DNA of 64,000 nucleotides from Maribacter aestuarii (GCF_027474845.2 NZ_CP107031.2:310001-374000), one strand, 5' to 3'. Counted from the first letter of the stretch, positions 1-10,617 are shown. The notes: generated by a model from the sequence alone, not told the origin. Made by a program: numbers and translations.

Positions 1-8
1 TTAAAATA

Positions 9-1706
9 TTATTGCTCCCTGCTTATATAGTCTCCATCATCCTCATAGGTATTGGAAGCCGTTGCCGTGGAGCGGTCTACCTGCATTATCCATTTTTCAT
101 CGTTGTACTTTCCGTTCAAATTAGAAACAAAGGCTGTTTTTGCTTCCTCCTTATAATCATAATCAGCTAAGTACACGTAATGCAGTCCATTTTCTTTATT
201 GTAGAATTGTTTTGCATTTAATCCCTTTTTCTTCAAACTGTCCATAAAAGCATTGAGGTATTTTTTGTTCTTATACACGTTTGCTATGACATAGTAACCT
301 GATTTAACTCCTACCATATCGGCTTCACCTAGCATTTTTATTGGTAACTTCTCAAACTGCTTGTTTCGTGGGTCCTCAAAAACCTCATAATTCTCTGACT
401 CCGTTTCATTAGAAACTAACATGGTTCTGTCCTCTTGGCTAAAATCTTCTAGGCTTATTCGTATATTGTTCTTGATATCGGTACGTAAAAGACGTACAAC
501 GGTCTCAAAACGTTGTTCAAAAGCAGTAGTTCGTGCTTCCTCTATGGAATCCTGTCTTAAAATCAATTCATCCAAGATCAACCGATTTTGATAGGCAATT
601 GAATTTTCATCTATATTTTCAGAAGTTGTTATCTCTTTCCTAGATTTTCTTCTTCCTTTATCCCTTTCTTCTATTAGGTGGGCAATTTGTTCTTCATAAT
701 TCCGAACAATACGATCTATTTTACTATCCTGAGAACTATCCACATAAGCATTACCTTTTTCGTCATCATCCTTAAAAGTATAGGCCAAAGAAAGCTCATG
801 GTTCCATCCCAAATTGGCATTCTCTTGCGAAAGGTCCTTTTCCATTAAATAGCCCAATGACATCTTTTTACTTAGGTTAAACCCTATTCCTGCGGAAAGT
901 CCATATTCCTCGTCCATGGTCGTCTGTAGCCATCCATATTTGGGCAGGTCCAACAAAAGAGATCCCAAATAATATAGGCTGCCATCATCGTTCTTACCTA
1001 CCTGGGCCAAAGGCATCAGTCTGGCATTTTCAAACAATCCCCTACCTGCGTTAAAAGGATGGGTATATTGTACGGAAGCTTTAATACTATTAATGGATAG
1101 GTTCGTTAAAAACTCGTTCGTAGTCTGGTTATAACGTAGCATGTCTTCTGCATATAAACCAAAATCAAACTTTCCTACGGATAAGTTCATGCCTGGCTGC
1201 ACGGCAATTTTACTTTCTTTTCTGGCTTCGGAAACCTCTGGGTCATCTTCAGTAACAACCACTCTGTTCTTATCCAGTCCTTGGTTAAAATAGGTGACGT
1301 TGGTACCAAAAGCAAGTTTCGTTTTTTCTCCCAAGGTTACGGATGTCGCATAATTGGCATTGAAACCAAATTCTTGTACAACTCCGGACCATTGGCTATA
1401 AACTCCTATTCCTACTGCGGTATTCTCGTTGATTTTATTACTGAATCCAAGAAAATAGTTTTGGCTATTATCATCGAACGTAGCGTATTGGTTTCTATGT
1501 AGGATATTAAGATATGATTTATTCTCCCTGACCAACGAAAAGGTAGGATTGATTAAAAATCGATTAAAGAATAATTGATTGTGATACGTACTACTAGAGC
1601 TTAGGTCGTTATTTGTTTCTTGACCATGCATGGATAAGTTTCCTAGAACTATGATAAAAACAAGGGGGAGACCTATCTTTTTGGATAAGGTATGGGTATA
1701 GTTCAT
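9..1706 (-). CDS. PorP/SprF family outer-membrane protein with C-terminal SPOR-like domain
   Basis: The N-terminal signal peptide ends near residue 29 (...NLSMHGQ). Residues ~40-310 have the PorP/SprF pattern: an N-terminal HNQLFFNRFLINPTF segment (the usual 'Y..N...INPAYAG' region), then alternating aromatic beta-strands expected of an outer-membrane barrel. PorP/SprF proteins anchor and assemble type IX secretion or gliding components in Bacteroidota. After a charged linker (~320-450, likely coiled coil), residues ~465-550 (SGYYVIANVYKNKKYLNAF onward) read like a SPOR-type domain, which in other proteins binds denuded peptidoglycan. The gene lies 99 bp downstream of a PD40 protein on the same strand, a common partner arrangement. 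Typical PorP proteins are ~300-330 aa, so this 565-aa form is an extended variant. The family call is firm; the SPOR call is my reading of the pattern. Confidence 0.82.
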   Translation of the reverse strand: MNYTHTLSKKIGLPLVFIIVLGNLSMHGQETNNDLSSSSTYHNQLFFNRFLINPTFSLVRENKSYLNILHRNQYATFDDNSQNYFLGFSNKINENTAVGIGVYSQWSGVVQEFGFNANYATSVTLGEKTKLAFGTNVTYFNQGLDKNRVVVTEDDPEVSEARKESKIAVQPGMNLSVGKFDFGLYAEDMLRYNQTTNEFLTNLSINSIKASVQYTHPFNAGRGLFENARLMPLAQVGKNDDGSLYYLGSLLLDLPKYGWLQTTMDEEYGLSAGIGFNLSKKMSLGYLMEKDLSQENANLGWNHELSLAYTFKDDDEKGNAYVDSSQDSKIDRIVRNYEEQIAHLIEERDKGRRKSRKEITTSENIDENSIAYQNRLILDELILRQDSIEEARTTAFEQRFETVVRLLRTDIKNNIRISLEDFSQEDRTMLVSNETESENYEVFEDPRNKQFEKLPIKMLGEADMVGVKSGYYVIANVYKNKKYLNAFMDSLKKKGLNAKQFYNKENGLHYVYLADYDYKEEAKTAFVSNLNGKYNDEKWIMQVDRSTATASNTYEDDGDYISREQ

Positions 1707-1805
1707 GATATTATTTTTATAAGTTTAAATTTGGGCGTGCAAAGGAAGTATGTGTAAGTACGCTACTCCTTTGAAGGGTTCAATTTTCCGAAGACATGCG
1801 GGTTA

Positions 1806-3074
1806 CTATTGTTCGTCTTCAAATACGGAGGAGGAATAATCCATTTGGACTCCGGTATTCAGCGCTTCTAACAACCGATAATCTTTTTCCTTTGTTGGAT
1901 TTCGGTTATTGGAATAGCTAAAGGCTACTTTTTGTGTGGATCGGCCTTCTTTTCCTCTAGTGGACACAATATAGTCCATTCCGTTTTTGGACAAGAACTG
2001 TATGGACAGATCGTCTTCCTTACTGTTTATGGGGTTGCCGAGATTCATGGCCAGACCAACTTTATTTTGGGCCACTTCTACTATATAAACGTCTAGACCA
2101 CCATAACCTTTGTGACCTTCGGAAGCAAATACCAGCGTATTTCCTTCCATCAATTTGGGATATAGGTCATTCTTGTCCGTATTTACCTTGTTTCCAAGGT
2201 TTTTCGCAATGCCAGCTGCTCCGTTGCTTTGTATGTTGGATACATAGATATCATACTCCCCAAAGGAGCCTGGCATGTTCGATGCGAAAAATAATCGTTT
2301 ACCATCCTCCGAAATCGTTGGATGTAGGGCCGAGTAATCATTAGGACATAATTTCAACTCTTTTATGGTTTTCCATTCTCCATCAACCTTGTCTGCTTTG
2401 TATATTTTATGCAGTAACTGTTTTTTAGAGAAAAGGCCATAAGTAGGTTTCACATAGGTAGACTTGCTAAAATAAGCCGTGTTCCCATCGCTTGTAATGC
2501 TAATTGGTGATTCATAATTCTTCTGGTTAGGCATATTTTTAAGGTCAGCCGTTTTTAAAACCTTATAATCTGCTTTACCGGATTTTCGAACCTCGTTTAC
2601 GGCCAACTCATTGTTGGCCGTGGTAAAATTTAAGGGTCTGAAATTCCTTCTGTTAGAATTACTGACATTGCTTTTAAGGGAAGCATCGGTCATTTGATAA
2701 TCCTCCCGAACAAGTTCCGTCCAGTTCTCATCATCTTCTTCATTGTCATTTTGCTGTTGTCCAATTTTGGAAACTGCATAGTCGTAACGTTTTTGGTAAT
2801 TACCGTCCAAAATTCCATCTTCCGTAAAAGCAAGTAGCTTTTCGTACCAGAAAAGGGCGGTCTCATAGTTTTGGGAGAGAAAATTGGCATTACCAAGGTC
2901 TTCATAGATTTCCTTTTCGGAATAACCCATGGACTTTAATTCTTCAAAATTATGAAGTCTTTTAGTGGCATCCTCAAATGTGAGGCCCGCCTCAAATTGC
3001 TGTGCACAAAGGGACCAGCAGCACAGGGCGGTAGCGCATCCCAGAAATAGTTTTTGTGTTAGAGTATTTTGCAT
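1806..3074 (-). CDS. PD40 (WD40-like beta-propeller) envelope protein with N-terminal TPR
   Basis: A signal peptide (LFLGCATALCCWSLCAQQ) is followed by a helical TPR-like stretch (~30-110; LGNANFLSQNYETALFWYEK). A WD40-like PD40 region follows from ~190 to 370, with repeats such as HPTISEDGKRLFFASNMPGSFGEYDIY and DLYPKLMEGNTLVFASEGHKGYGGLDVY (here split by position only). In Bacteroidota such proteins usually end in an OmpA peptidoglycan-binding domain and sit next to PorP/SprF genes. Here the protein stops at 422 aa with no OmpA domain. The adjacent PorP protein instead carries a SPOR-like tail, so the wall-binding function may have been divided between the two. Likely periplasmic or surface; exact role unknown. 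Confidence 0.78.
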   Translation of the reverse strand: MQNTLTQKLFLGCATALCCWSLCAQQFEAGLTFEDATKRLHNFEELKSMGYSEKEIYEDLGNANFLSQNYETALFWYEKLLAFTEDGILDGNYQKRYDYAVSKIGQQQNDNEEDDENWTELVREDYQMTDASLKSNVSNSNRRNFRPLNFTTANNELAVNEVRKSGKADYKVLKTADLKNMPNQKNYESPISITSDGNTAYFSKSTYVKPTYGLFSKKQLLHKIYKADKVDGEWKTIKELKLCPNDYSALHPTISEDGKRLFFASNMPGSFGEYDIYVSNIQSNGAAGIAKNLGNKVNTDKNDLYPKLMEGNTLVFASEGHKGYGGLDVYIVEVAQNKVGLAMNLGNPINSKEDDLSIQFLSKNGMDYIVSTRGKEGRSTQKVAFSYSNNRNPTKEKDYRLLEALNTGVQMDYSSSVFEDEQ

Positions 3075-3345
3075 GATAATAGATTTTGGGGGTTAACAGG
3101 TCAAAGTTCTAAAATCATTTTCACGCCATACTTAATAAAAATTCATAGGTTTTTCGTTTTTCTACCTCTTTTTGACGTTAAACGGGTGAAATGATGATAA
3201 AACAAGAAGGATATTACGAAATTCGTTAATGAAGATCAGTGGATGGATTAACGAAGGAACTTGCCAAAGATTGTTTAATAAGGATTAAACATCTTTCAAA
3301 ATTTACATAAAGGCTCCTTCAGTCCCGAATTCTGCAATTACTGAA

Positions 3346-4961
3346 CTAACCTGTAAAGTAGGTCAAAACCGAAATAACGATGACTATCAAAAGCCCAGAA
3401 AGAACAATATCCACTTTGGTTATGCTTTCCTTATTCAATTTCTTATCCGCATCGCTCAGCGTACCAAAGGCCAATCCTTTTATAGTCGCATAATCTGGTG
3501 CCGTTGTAGCCAAACTCACAGAAATACAAACAAAAATTGAAAAGATGAACATGAAGATGGCCATGTGGGCGAAATTAATAGTAGCGAAGGAATATAGTAC
3601 TCCCGATAAATCAGCTACGTAGATTTCCGCAATAATTCTCAAGGCCGCTACAGCTAAACCGGAAAATAAGGTAACAATTGCAGCTTGTGAATTAACGCGT
3701 TTCCACAATATACCCAAAACGAACACTGCCGTAATGGGTGGGGCTATATAAGACTGTACACTCTGTAAATATTGATAAAGCACCCCTCCCCCAATTTTCT
3801 CCATTATCGGAATCCATATAATACCCAGTACAACGACAATGGACGTGGCTATTTTACCTACGTTCAACAATTTCCTTTCTGCCGTAAGAGGTTTTAGTTT
3901 TTTGTAAATATCGATAGTGAATATGGTGGAGCAAGAATTAAAGACCGATGCCAAAGAGCTCATTAACGCAGCCATTAATCCACCCGCTACCAACCCTTTT
4001 AAACCGACAGGTAATAAAGTTTTGACCAACACAGGGAATACCTCATCGCTTTTTTCATAGGTGATTACACCTTGATTTGCCAATGCGAATGCAATAATCC
4101 CTGGGATTAGAAATATGAAAATAGGCAATAACTTAAGGTAGGCCCCGAAGATGGCTCCTCTACGTCCTATCTTGATATTACTGGCAGCTAAGGTGCGTTG
4201 CACGATATATTGGTCGGTACACCAATACCATACCCCCACAATAGTTCCTCCAAACAGCATTCCCGTCCATGGAAAATCAGGATCAGAAATAGGCCGCCAC
4301 ATATTGAAATGTTCCGAGCCTGCCGCCAATCGCAACTCTTCCCACCCCCTACTTTTTCCAAACCCAGGTAAGTGATAATCATGGAACCCGCTATTAATAT
4401 GACCGTTTGAAGGGTTTCCGTGTATATAACAGCCTTCATACCTCCAATTACGGTATAAGCACCTGTAAAAAGCACGATACCTATGGCACCATACCAAAAC
4501 GGAATCCCTAACAATTCGGAAACAACGATACCACCTGCGTAAATGGTGACCGATACCTTGGTAATTACGTAACCGACCAATGAAAAAACAGATAGAAACC
4601 ATCTGGATCTACTGTCGAAACGTTTTTCCAGAAACTCTGGCATGGTAAAAGCGTTACTTCTAAAATAGAAAGGAAGAAATAGCCACCCTAAAAGCAAAAC
4701 AATCCAGGCGTGAAGTTCATAGTGCGCCATGGGCATTCCAGATTCCGCACCCGTACCTGCCAAGCCAACGACATGTTCCGAACCAATATTAGAAGCAAAA
4801 ATAGATGCACCGATGACGAACCAGCCCACATTTCGTCCAGCAAGAAAATAGTCCTCAGTATTTTTATTCTTTTGAAGTACCACCCATACCGCTACCCCAA
4901 TGAGTGCTGCTAAATAAGCCCCAAGCACCCACCAATCGGCTGTTTCTAATATCGATTCCAT
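3346..4961 (-). pseudogene. SSS-family sodium:sugar symporter (xylose transport candidate), frameshifted
   Basis: Two overlapping frames together encode one sodium:solute symporter (SSS, SLC5-like) of ~535 aa. The start-proximal frame begins at 4961 (MESILETADWWVLGAYLAAL) and keeps family features such as NTEDYFLAGRNVGWFVIGAS and the SNIGSEHVVGLAGTG segment. The second frame continues with WEELRLAAGSEHFNMWRP through the last membrane helices to the stop at 3346. The switch falls at a C5 run (4345-4349; G5 on the coding strand): adding one G restores ...LEKVGGWEELRL.... The gene starts 9 bp after xylA in the xylB-xylA order, so xylose or a xylo-oligosaccharide is the likely substrate. It is either a true pseudogene or a single-base sequencing error; two other genes in this window show the same kind of lesion. 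Confidence 0.85.
4345..4349 (-). other. Frameshift site in the symporter gene (C5 run)
   Basis: The coding strand reads GTA GGG GGT GGG AAG. Upstream of this point the frame gives YLGLEKVGG; downstream the symporter sequence resumes one frame over as WEELRLAAG. One extra base in the G run joins the two exactly, which points to a one-base deletion or miscall. Confidence 0.8.
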
Positions 4962-4970
4962 ACGTATCCC

Positions 4971-6296
4971 TTAAGAATATTGATTCAATATATTTTCATA
5001 AAGCTCCTGCTTTCCACTTATTTGCTCCGGTTCCCCTTTCTCTTTAGCTATTTCGTATAGGTCGGTCATGGTCAGTTTACCAGCTTTAAAGTCTGCTCCT
5101 TTACCGGAATTAAATGAACTATATCTTTTCTGTAACATGGATTCATAAGGAGATTTCTGGATCATGGCATCGGCTGCTAATAAAGCACGTGCAAATGTAT
5201 CTGCACCTCCAATATGCGCATGGAATATGTCATCTAAATCCGTCGAATTCCTTCTCGTCTTGGCATCAAAGTTGACACCGCCACCTTGGATTCCACCAGA
5301 TTTTAAAATGACCAACATGGCCTCTGCGGTTTCCATCACATTATTGGGAAACTGGTCCGTATCCCATCCGTTTTGATAATCGCCCCTATTGGCATCGATA
5401 CTTCCCAACATACCTGCGTTGGCCGCTACTTGAAGTTCATGCTGGAAGGTATGTTGTGCCAATGTAGCATGGTTTACTTCAATATTTAATTTAAAGTCTT
5501 TATCTAGACCGTATTCCCGTATGGAATTAATTGAAGTAGCCGCATCAAAATCATATTGATGCTTCGTAGGCTCCATAGGTTTGGGTTCAATGAAGAAAGT
5601 ACCTTCAAAACCTTGTCCACGTGCATAATCTTTAGCCATGTTCAAGAATCGTCCAATATTGTCCTGTTCCAATTTCATATCGGTATTCAAGAGCGACATA
5701 TACCCCTCACGACCACCCCAGAAAACATAATTCTCACCCCCGAGAGCTATGGTGGCGTCCAAGGCTATTTTGACCTGTGCACCTGCCCTGGCTACGACAT
5801 CAAAATTAGGATTAGATGCAGCCCCGTTCATATAGCGCGGATTCGAAAAACAATTGGCAGTCCCCCATAACAATTTAACGCCAGAGGCATTTTGTTTCTC
5901 CTTTAAATATTCCACAGTTTTGTGAATGCGCTTTTCCGACTCGGCTAAACTAGCACCTTCATCGATGAGATCATAATCGTGAAAACAATAGTAATCAAAG
6001 CCCATTTTAGTAACGAACTCAAAAGCAGCATCCGCTTTGTCCCTAGCAGCTTGTAGTGCATCTGAAGATGTGGCCCATGGAAAATTTTTGGTTCCCGGAC
6101 CAAAAGGGTCACCACCTGTACCACACAAGGTATGCCAATAGGCAACAGCAAACTTAAAATGTTCACGCATGGTTTTGCCGGCAACCATTTGCTCGGGGTT
6201 ATAATATTTGAACGCCAAGGGATTGTCTGAATCTTTACCTTCATACTTTATCTCTCCAATCCCTTTAAAATATTCCTTGTTTCCTACTAGTGCCAT
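4971..6296 (-). CDS. xylA: Xylose isomerase
   Basis: Converts D-xylose to D-xylulose in the cytoplasm. The 441-aa length matches class II xylose isomerases. The active-site set is complete: His106 in YYCFHDYDL, Glu237 and Lys239 in FFIEPKP, Glu273 and His276 in [15 protein letters not shown], and Asp301 in GSIDANRGD, plus the VFWGGREGY signature at ~191-199. The gene begins 6 bp after the xylB stop and ends 9 bp before the symporter gene, so xylB-xylA-symporter is almost certainly one transcript. Expression is probably controlled from the region upstream of xylB, where a promoter element and two palindromes are visible. Confidence 0.98.
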   Translation of the reverse strand: MALVGNKEYFKGIGEIKYEGKDSDNPLAFKYYNPEQMVAGKTMREHFKFAVAYWHTLCGTGGDPFGPGTKNFPWATSSDALQAARDKADAAFEFVTKMGFDYYCFHDYDLIDEGASLAESEKRIHKTVEYLKEKQNASGVKLLWGTANCFSNPRYMNGAASNPNFDVVARAGAQVKIALDATIALGGENYVFWGGREGYMSLLNTDMKLEQDNIGRFLNMAKDYARGQGFEGTFFIEPKPMEPTKHQYDFDAATSINSIREYGLDKDFKLNIEVNHATLAQHTFQHELQVAANAGMLGSIDANRGDYQNGWDTDQFPNNVMETAEAMLVILKSGGIQGGGVNFDAKTRRNSTDLDDIFHAHIGGADTFARALLAADAMIQKSPYESMLQKRYSSFNSGKGADFKAGKLTMTDLYEIAKEKGEPEQISGKQELYENILNQYS

Positions 6297-6302
6297 AATA
6301 TG

Positions 6303-7787
6303 CTATTTTTTGATTAGTATAAGTTCCAGTTCTTTCTTCCAGTTATTGTATGCTTTTTGATAGGGTTCTTTATCGGTTAAGGGTGTATAGGTCAAAACAT
6401 GGTCGTTGGCCATATACCCCGAAAATTTTTGATAGTCCCCGTCCACAAGTGATGCTGCCCTTGCCGCTCCAATGGCCCCGGTGGTATTGTAAATTTCAAT
6501 TTCTTGTCCTATTAAAGTTGCAATGGTGTCAGAAAAAACTCGTGATCGGAACAGATTGTCATTCCCTGCTCTTATTAACTTCGCTTCAATCCCGTCGGAT
6601 TTCATTATTTCAATTCCGTAAACAAACGAAAAAGCAATTCCTTCCAAGGCCGCACGGCAAATATTTGCCTTTGAATGAACATTTAAATTCAGATTAAGGA
6701 TGCGTGTGCCAATCTCCCTATTCTCTAACATGCGTTCCGCACCATTACCGAAAGGAATTACACAAACTCCCTCCGACCCAACCGGCATCTCTTCTGCCAG
6801 CTCGTTCATTTCTTCATACGATGCTACGGCCAAATTGTTCAGCAACCAACGGTATTGTATTCCAGCTCCATTAATACAGAGAAGCTTTCCAATGTTCTTA
6901 CAGCTATCGGAATTATAGTTGACATGAGCGAAATTATTCACTCTGGCACTTTCCTTTACCGATAGATTATCCGTCACCGCATATACCACTCCGGAAGTTC
7001 CTCCGGTGGCTGCCACTTCTCCTGGATGAAATACATTAAGTGCCAAAGCGTTGTTTGGTTGATCACCTGCCCTGTACAAAATAGGAGTTCCTACCATTAG
7101 TCCACTTTCATCCGCTCCGGACTGGGATACCGTGGATTGAATACTGAATGTATCAACAATATCCGGAATCAAGGAATGGTCAAACCCGAAATGGTCCAAA
7201 ACTTCATAAGCGATAGTATCTCTTTTAAAATTCCAAAATATTCCTTCTGACAGCCCTGATATTGTAGTATTTATTTGATTGGAGAGTTTATAAGCTATAA
7301 AATCACCCGGAAGCATAATTTTATGAATCCTATTATAAATTTCCGGCTCGTTATCCTTAACCCATTTTAATTTTGAGGCCGTAAAATTAGCCGGTGAATT
7401 CAAGAGATTAGTGTCGCAAAAATTGGGTCCTATTTCGTCGTAGGCTACATTCCCAATGTTCACAGCTCGGCTATCGCACCAGATAATGGATTTCCGCAAT
7501 GGATTCCCATTTTTATCCACTACGACGAGGCCGTGCATTTGGTAGGCAATTCCAATACCTTTTATTTCTCCAGCACCAACTTTGTATTTTTTCTTTAGCT
7601 TTTTGATTCCAGTACAGACATGGGACCACCAGTCCATAGGGTCCTGTTCTGCCCAACCTACTTCCATGGCCAACATGGACATTTCTTGCTCAGGCTCCTG
7701 TACCACTCCCACACTTTTACCAGAATTAATCTCCACTAAGGCAATCTTAATTGAAGAACTTCCCAAATCTATTCCTAAGTAGTACAT
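6303..7787 (-). CDS. xylB: Xylulokinase (FGGY family)
   Basis: Phosphorylates D-xylulose to D-xylulose 5-phosphate for the pentose phosphate pathway. It opens with the FGGY/ASKHA phosphate-1 motif (YLGIDLGSSSIKIAL) and carries MDWWSHVC and QMHGLVVVDKNG as in xylulokinases. IIWCDSRA and GDFIAYKL follow, then the C-terminal AGDQPNNALAL, TGGTSGVVYAV and GNGAERM segments that shape the ATP site. At 494 aa it is full length. As first gene of the minus-strand xylB-xylA-symporter operon it lies just downstream of the putative promoter at 7827-7848. The neighbouring GH67 gene supports a role in glucuronoxylan breakdown. Confidence 0.97.
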   Translation of the reverse strand: MYYLGIDLGSSSIKIALVEINSGKSVGVVQEPEQEMSMLAMEVGWAEQDPMDWWSHVCTGIKKLKKKYKVGAGEIKGIGIAYQMHGLVVVDKNGNPLRKSIIWCDSRAVNIGNVAYDEIGPNFCDTNLLNSPANFTASKLKWVKDNEPEIYNRIHKIMLPGDFIAYKLSNQINTTISGLSEGIFWNFKRDTIAYEVLDHFGFDHSLIPDIVDTFSIQSTVSQSGADESGLMVGTPILYRAGDQPNNALALNVFHPGEVAATGGTSGVVYAVTDNLSVKESARVNNFAHVNYNSDSCKNIGKLLCINGAGIQYRWLLNNLAVASYEEMNELAEEMPVGSEGVCVIPFGNGAERMLENREIGTRILNLNLNVHSKANICRAALEGIAFSFVYGIEIMKSDGIEAKLIRAGNDNLFRSRVFSDTIATLIGQEIEIYNTTGAIGAARAASLVDGDYQKFSGYMANDHVLTYTPLTDKEPYQKAYNNWKKELELILIKK

Positions 7788-7826
7788 GCAACCGTTTGAA
7801 CTATTAATTTAAAAAATGATCCTTTC

Positions 7827-7848
7827 CAAATGTAAAAAATGTCATGAC
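7827..7848 (-). promoter_or_regulatory. Candidate xylB promoter -7 element with overlapping palindrome
   Basis: On the minus strand 7834-7827 reads TACATTTG, an exact match to the Bacteroidota -7 consensus TAnnTTTG, about 40 bp ahead of the xylB start. No good TTG -33 element stands at the usual spacing. Directly upstream, 7841-7848 is the perfect 8-bp palindrome GTCATGAC, placed where a bound regulator would contact RNA polymerase. This suggests a regulated promoter. The rest of the 7788-8148 gap is AT-rich and holds only the operator-like palindrome at 7978-7991. Confidence 0.4.
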
Positions 7849-7977
7849 CATTTTCGTTTAAGTTTCAAATAAACCGATATGAAATCGATAAATTAAATTT
7901 TTACAAAAAATACTAAATCTATATAAAAAATTGATTTGCAATTAATTATGTGATCAAAACTCAATTATGAAAGATTT

Positions 7978-7991
7978 CGAAAGCGCTTTCG
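7978..7991. promoter_or_regulatory. LacI-type operator-like palindrome
   Basis: CGAAAGCGCTTTCG is a perfect 14-bp palindrome with the central CG typical of LacI/GalR-family operators. It lies ~190 bp upstream of xylB, after the end of the alpha-glucuronidase gene. No LacI-family gene is in the window, so any cognate regulator would be elsewhere on the chromosome. Confidence 0.5.
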
Positions 7992-8148
7992 TAAAAGATC
8001 ATACTTAAATACTGAAAATAGATAATATGATAAAATTTAATAGAATAATAAATCAAAAGGACAGTAGACTGATATGAACAGTACAGATTATCAAGATAGG
8101 GCGCGAAAAACGACTATACTATTTGGGTATTGGGTTGTTCATACCTTA

Positions 8149-10323
8149 CTAATTCCACCTTGGTCTAGTTCCAGGAGCGAATGGAAATTTTAAGGATTTA
8201 AAATAATCAAGAGAATTAGAGGGTTTATCTACGCCTAATGGAAGTTCTTTTTTAGAAAAAGTTTGGAAATATAATAAACAAGCATCACGCCACCATTTTG
8301 CCTCTTTTAATTGTATGGTCAAAAGCATAGCCACTTCTTCATATTGAGTCCTTTTCAAATAAGGCTTAATTGATTTCCAAGTCGTGATCATCGATTCAAC
8401 TTGGTCAACACCTTCTTGATATTTTAGAGCCATTTCATTCCAGAGTGTCTCCCCGTTTTTTAATTTATAATCCCAAGGAAGGTGATGAAACCATAATAAG
8501 TATTCCTTTGGGCAGGTTTCTAGATTACCGAATATCTTTTCTAGGGTTCTACTGTACTGAGCAATGGCATTACTTCCGCTAGCTGTCCGATCAAACCCAA
8601 TACCATTTACATCGGCATTATGATAGTAGGTGGGGTTCCATGCGGGTCTGCTCAATTCGCTCACCCAAGGTCCAGGACCATAATGGTGACCTGTATCAAA
8701 TATGTGATGTAGCCCTAATGGATTCATATAATTAACAACAGCCTCTCGGGAATTAAGCATCATTTCCCTAATAGGTTCAACAAATTTTGGGTTATTGGTG
8801 TAAGTGGCTCTCAGCCATTCTTCTGCAATAGTTTCGGAACTTAAGTAAGGATTCCAGGCCAATTTTCCAAAGCCATACCAGTTAGCTTGTGCAAAAGGAT
8901 GTCCAGTCCAATTTAAATCAGTCCCAATGTTTGCCACGCCGGCCATTCCCGTTATTCTTTTGCTTTTAAAAGTACCATCAACAACCTCTGCTACCGTTGA
9001 ACCCTTTTCCTTACGATAGGTTTCTGAATCCAATACTTCCTCGAAAAGTTTAGGTAAAAAAACCAAATGCGTACTAAAACCTAAATACTCCTGAGTAATT
9101 TGAAATTCTATCATTTGGGAGGTATTCGGCATAGCCCCGAACAAAGGATGAAGCGGCTCCCGTGGCTGAAAATCTATAGGGCCGTTTTTGGTCTGGACAA
9201 CAACATTTTCCAAGAATTTACCATCAAGCGGCACAAACTCGGCATAGGCTTGTTTTGCTCGATCATCCGAATCGTGTTCAGAATATACAAAAGCACGCCA
9301 GATTACTGTGCCGTTGAAGGGCTTTACGGCCTTAGCTAGCATATTGGCTCCTTCTGCATGTGTTCTATCATAGTTTTGTGGTCCTGGCTGTCCTTCGGAA
9401 TTGGCTTTTACCAAAAAACCGCCAAAATCCGGTATTTCCCCATAAATTTCCTTAGCCTTTGAATTCCACCATTCTTGAACATTGACGTCCAACGGATCCG
9501 CAGTGTCCAATCCACCAATTTCAACGGGAGCGGAAAACCTTGCAGTAAAGAATACTTTTATGCCATAAGACCGGAACACGTTGGCAAGTGTTGTGACTTT
9601 TTTTAGATACATGGGGGTCAACACCAAAGCATTGGCGTTTACGTTGGTCAAGGATACCGCATTAATTCCTATGGAAGCATTGGCCCGAGCATAATCTATA
9701 TAGCGCGGGTCTATATACTCCGGAAGTTTTTGCCAGTTCCATATTGAAAATCCCGCATAACCCCGCTCTACGGTTCGGTCCAAATTATCCCAATGGTTGA
9801 GCATTCTTAAATCTATTTTTGGTGCATCAACCAGATTTATACTAGATAGTTTCTGACCAGTTTGCATTAAATGCAATAAGCGAAAAACACCATATAGTAT
9901 TCCAATATCTTCGTTAGCACTGAGGATAAGAACAGAATTTCCGTTACTTTGAATACTTTTTAAAATGTAACCTTCTCTACCGATTTCATCAAAATCAGCC
10001 GTAAATCTATCGCTTAAATTCAAAGCTAGATTTTCCCTCTTTGAAACTATAAGGGTATTGCTGTTGGTAAGAATGGTTGCAAAATCTTGTGGTCGGCCAA
10101 GTAATTTTTCAAATCCATTTTTCAACTCCTCCCCCGCGGTATCCAAGACAGCAGTTCCTTCCTGAACATATACGTATTGAGCAATTTCAAGATACTCCTC
10201 TGAGATACTCGAATCCTGTATTTTGGAATAGCCTAACCACAAGTCATAACCTTCTTTGGCCTGCCCCAATGCGCAATTGATGCACCATAACGAAACTAAA
10301 AAAAGAACTCTTTTATTTGTCAT
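8149..10323 (-). CDS. aguA: GH67 alpha-glucuronidase, exported
   Basis: Removes (4-O-methyl)glucuronic acid from the ends of glucuronoxylo-oligosaccharides. I chose the ATG at 10323 over the frame's earlier start at 10356 because it opens directly on a signal peptide (MTNKRVLFLVSLWCINCALG). GH67 landmarks follow: RMLNHWDNLDRTVERGYAG, then Glu310 (VKANSEGQPGPQNYDR), Asp384 (KNGPIDFQPREP) and Glu406 (SQMIEFQITQEYLG), which align with the catalytic acid and the two base residues known in the family. About 724 aa, full length. It lies upstream of xylB on the same strand with a 361-bp gap, so it may have its own promoter. It is divergent from the Nudix regulator across a 368-bp spacer. Confidence 0.95.
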   Translation of the reverse strand: MTNKRVLFLVSLWCINCALGQAKEGYDLWLGYSKIQDSSISEEYLEIAQYVYVQEGTAVLDTAGEELKNGFEKLLGRPQDFATILTNSNTLIVSKRENLALNLSDRFTADFDEIGREGYILKSIQSNGNSVLILSANEDIGILYGVFRLLHLMQTGQKLSSINLVDAPKIDLRMLNHWDNLDRTVERGYAGFSIWNWQKLPEYIDPRYIDYARANASIGINAVSLTNVNANALVLTPMYLKKVTTLANVFRSYGIKVFFTARFSAPVEIGGLDTADPLDVNVQEWWNSKAKEIYGEIPDFGGFLVKANSEGQPGPQNYDRTHAEGANMLAKAVKPFNGTVIWRAFVYSEHDSDDRAKQAYAEFVPLDGKFLENVVVQTKNGPIDFQPREPLHPLFGAMPNTSQMIEFQITQEYLGFSTHLVFLPKLFEEVLDSETYRKEKGSTVAEVVDGTFKSKRITGMAGVANIGTDLNWTGHPFAQANWYGFGKLAWNPYLSSETIAEEWLRATYTNNPKFVEPIREMMLNSREAVVNYMNPLGLHHIFDTGHHYGPGPWVSELSRPAWNPTYYHNADVNGIGFDRTASGSNAIAQYSRTLEKIFGNLETCPKEYLLWFHHLPWDYKLKNGETLWNEMALKYQEGVDQVESMITTWKSIKPYLKRTQYEEVAMLLTIQLKEAKWWRDACLLYFQTFSKKELPLGVDKPSNSLDYFKSLKFPFAPGTRPRWN

Positions 10324-10617
10324 AAACCTTATTATATAGCCAATATCAGATATCACGACAGTTCCTCATCTGTTTGTTCGGAACATCAACTTATAAAAAA
10401 CCAAATGAATATATACCACTACCTTTTGGTGCATCACATAGATGATGACTATCTCCATTCGGAGTTCCTGTCACCATGAAATTAGCAAAATAGTCAGACA
10501 TTCCCTTTAATGCCTCATAATCAATCGAATTACTTGGAAGATTTTCTTCGTGCTAAATATCGATTTAAAAAATCCAAATATAGAAGTTATGTTTCCCTAG
10601 AAATAACTGTGCAAGGT

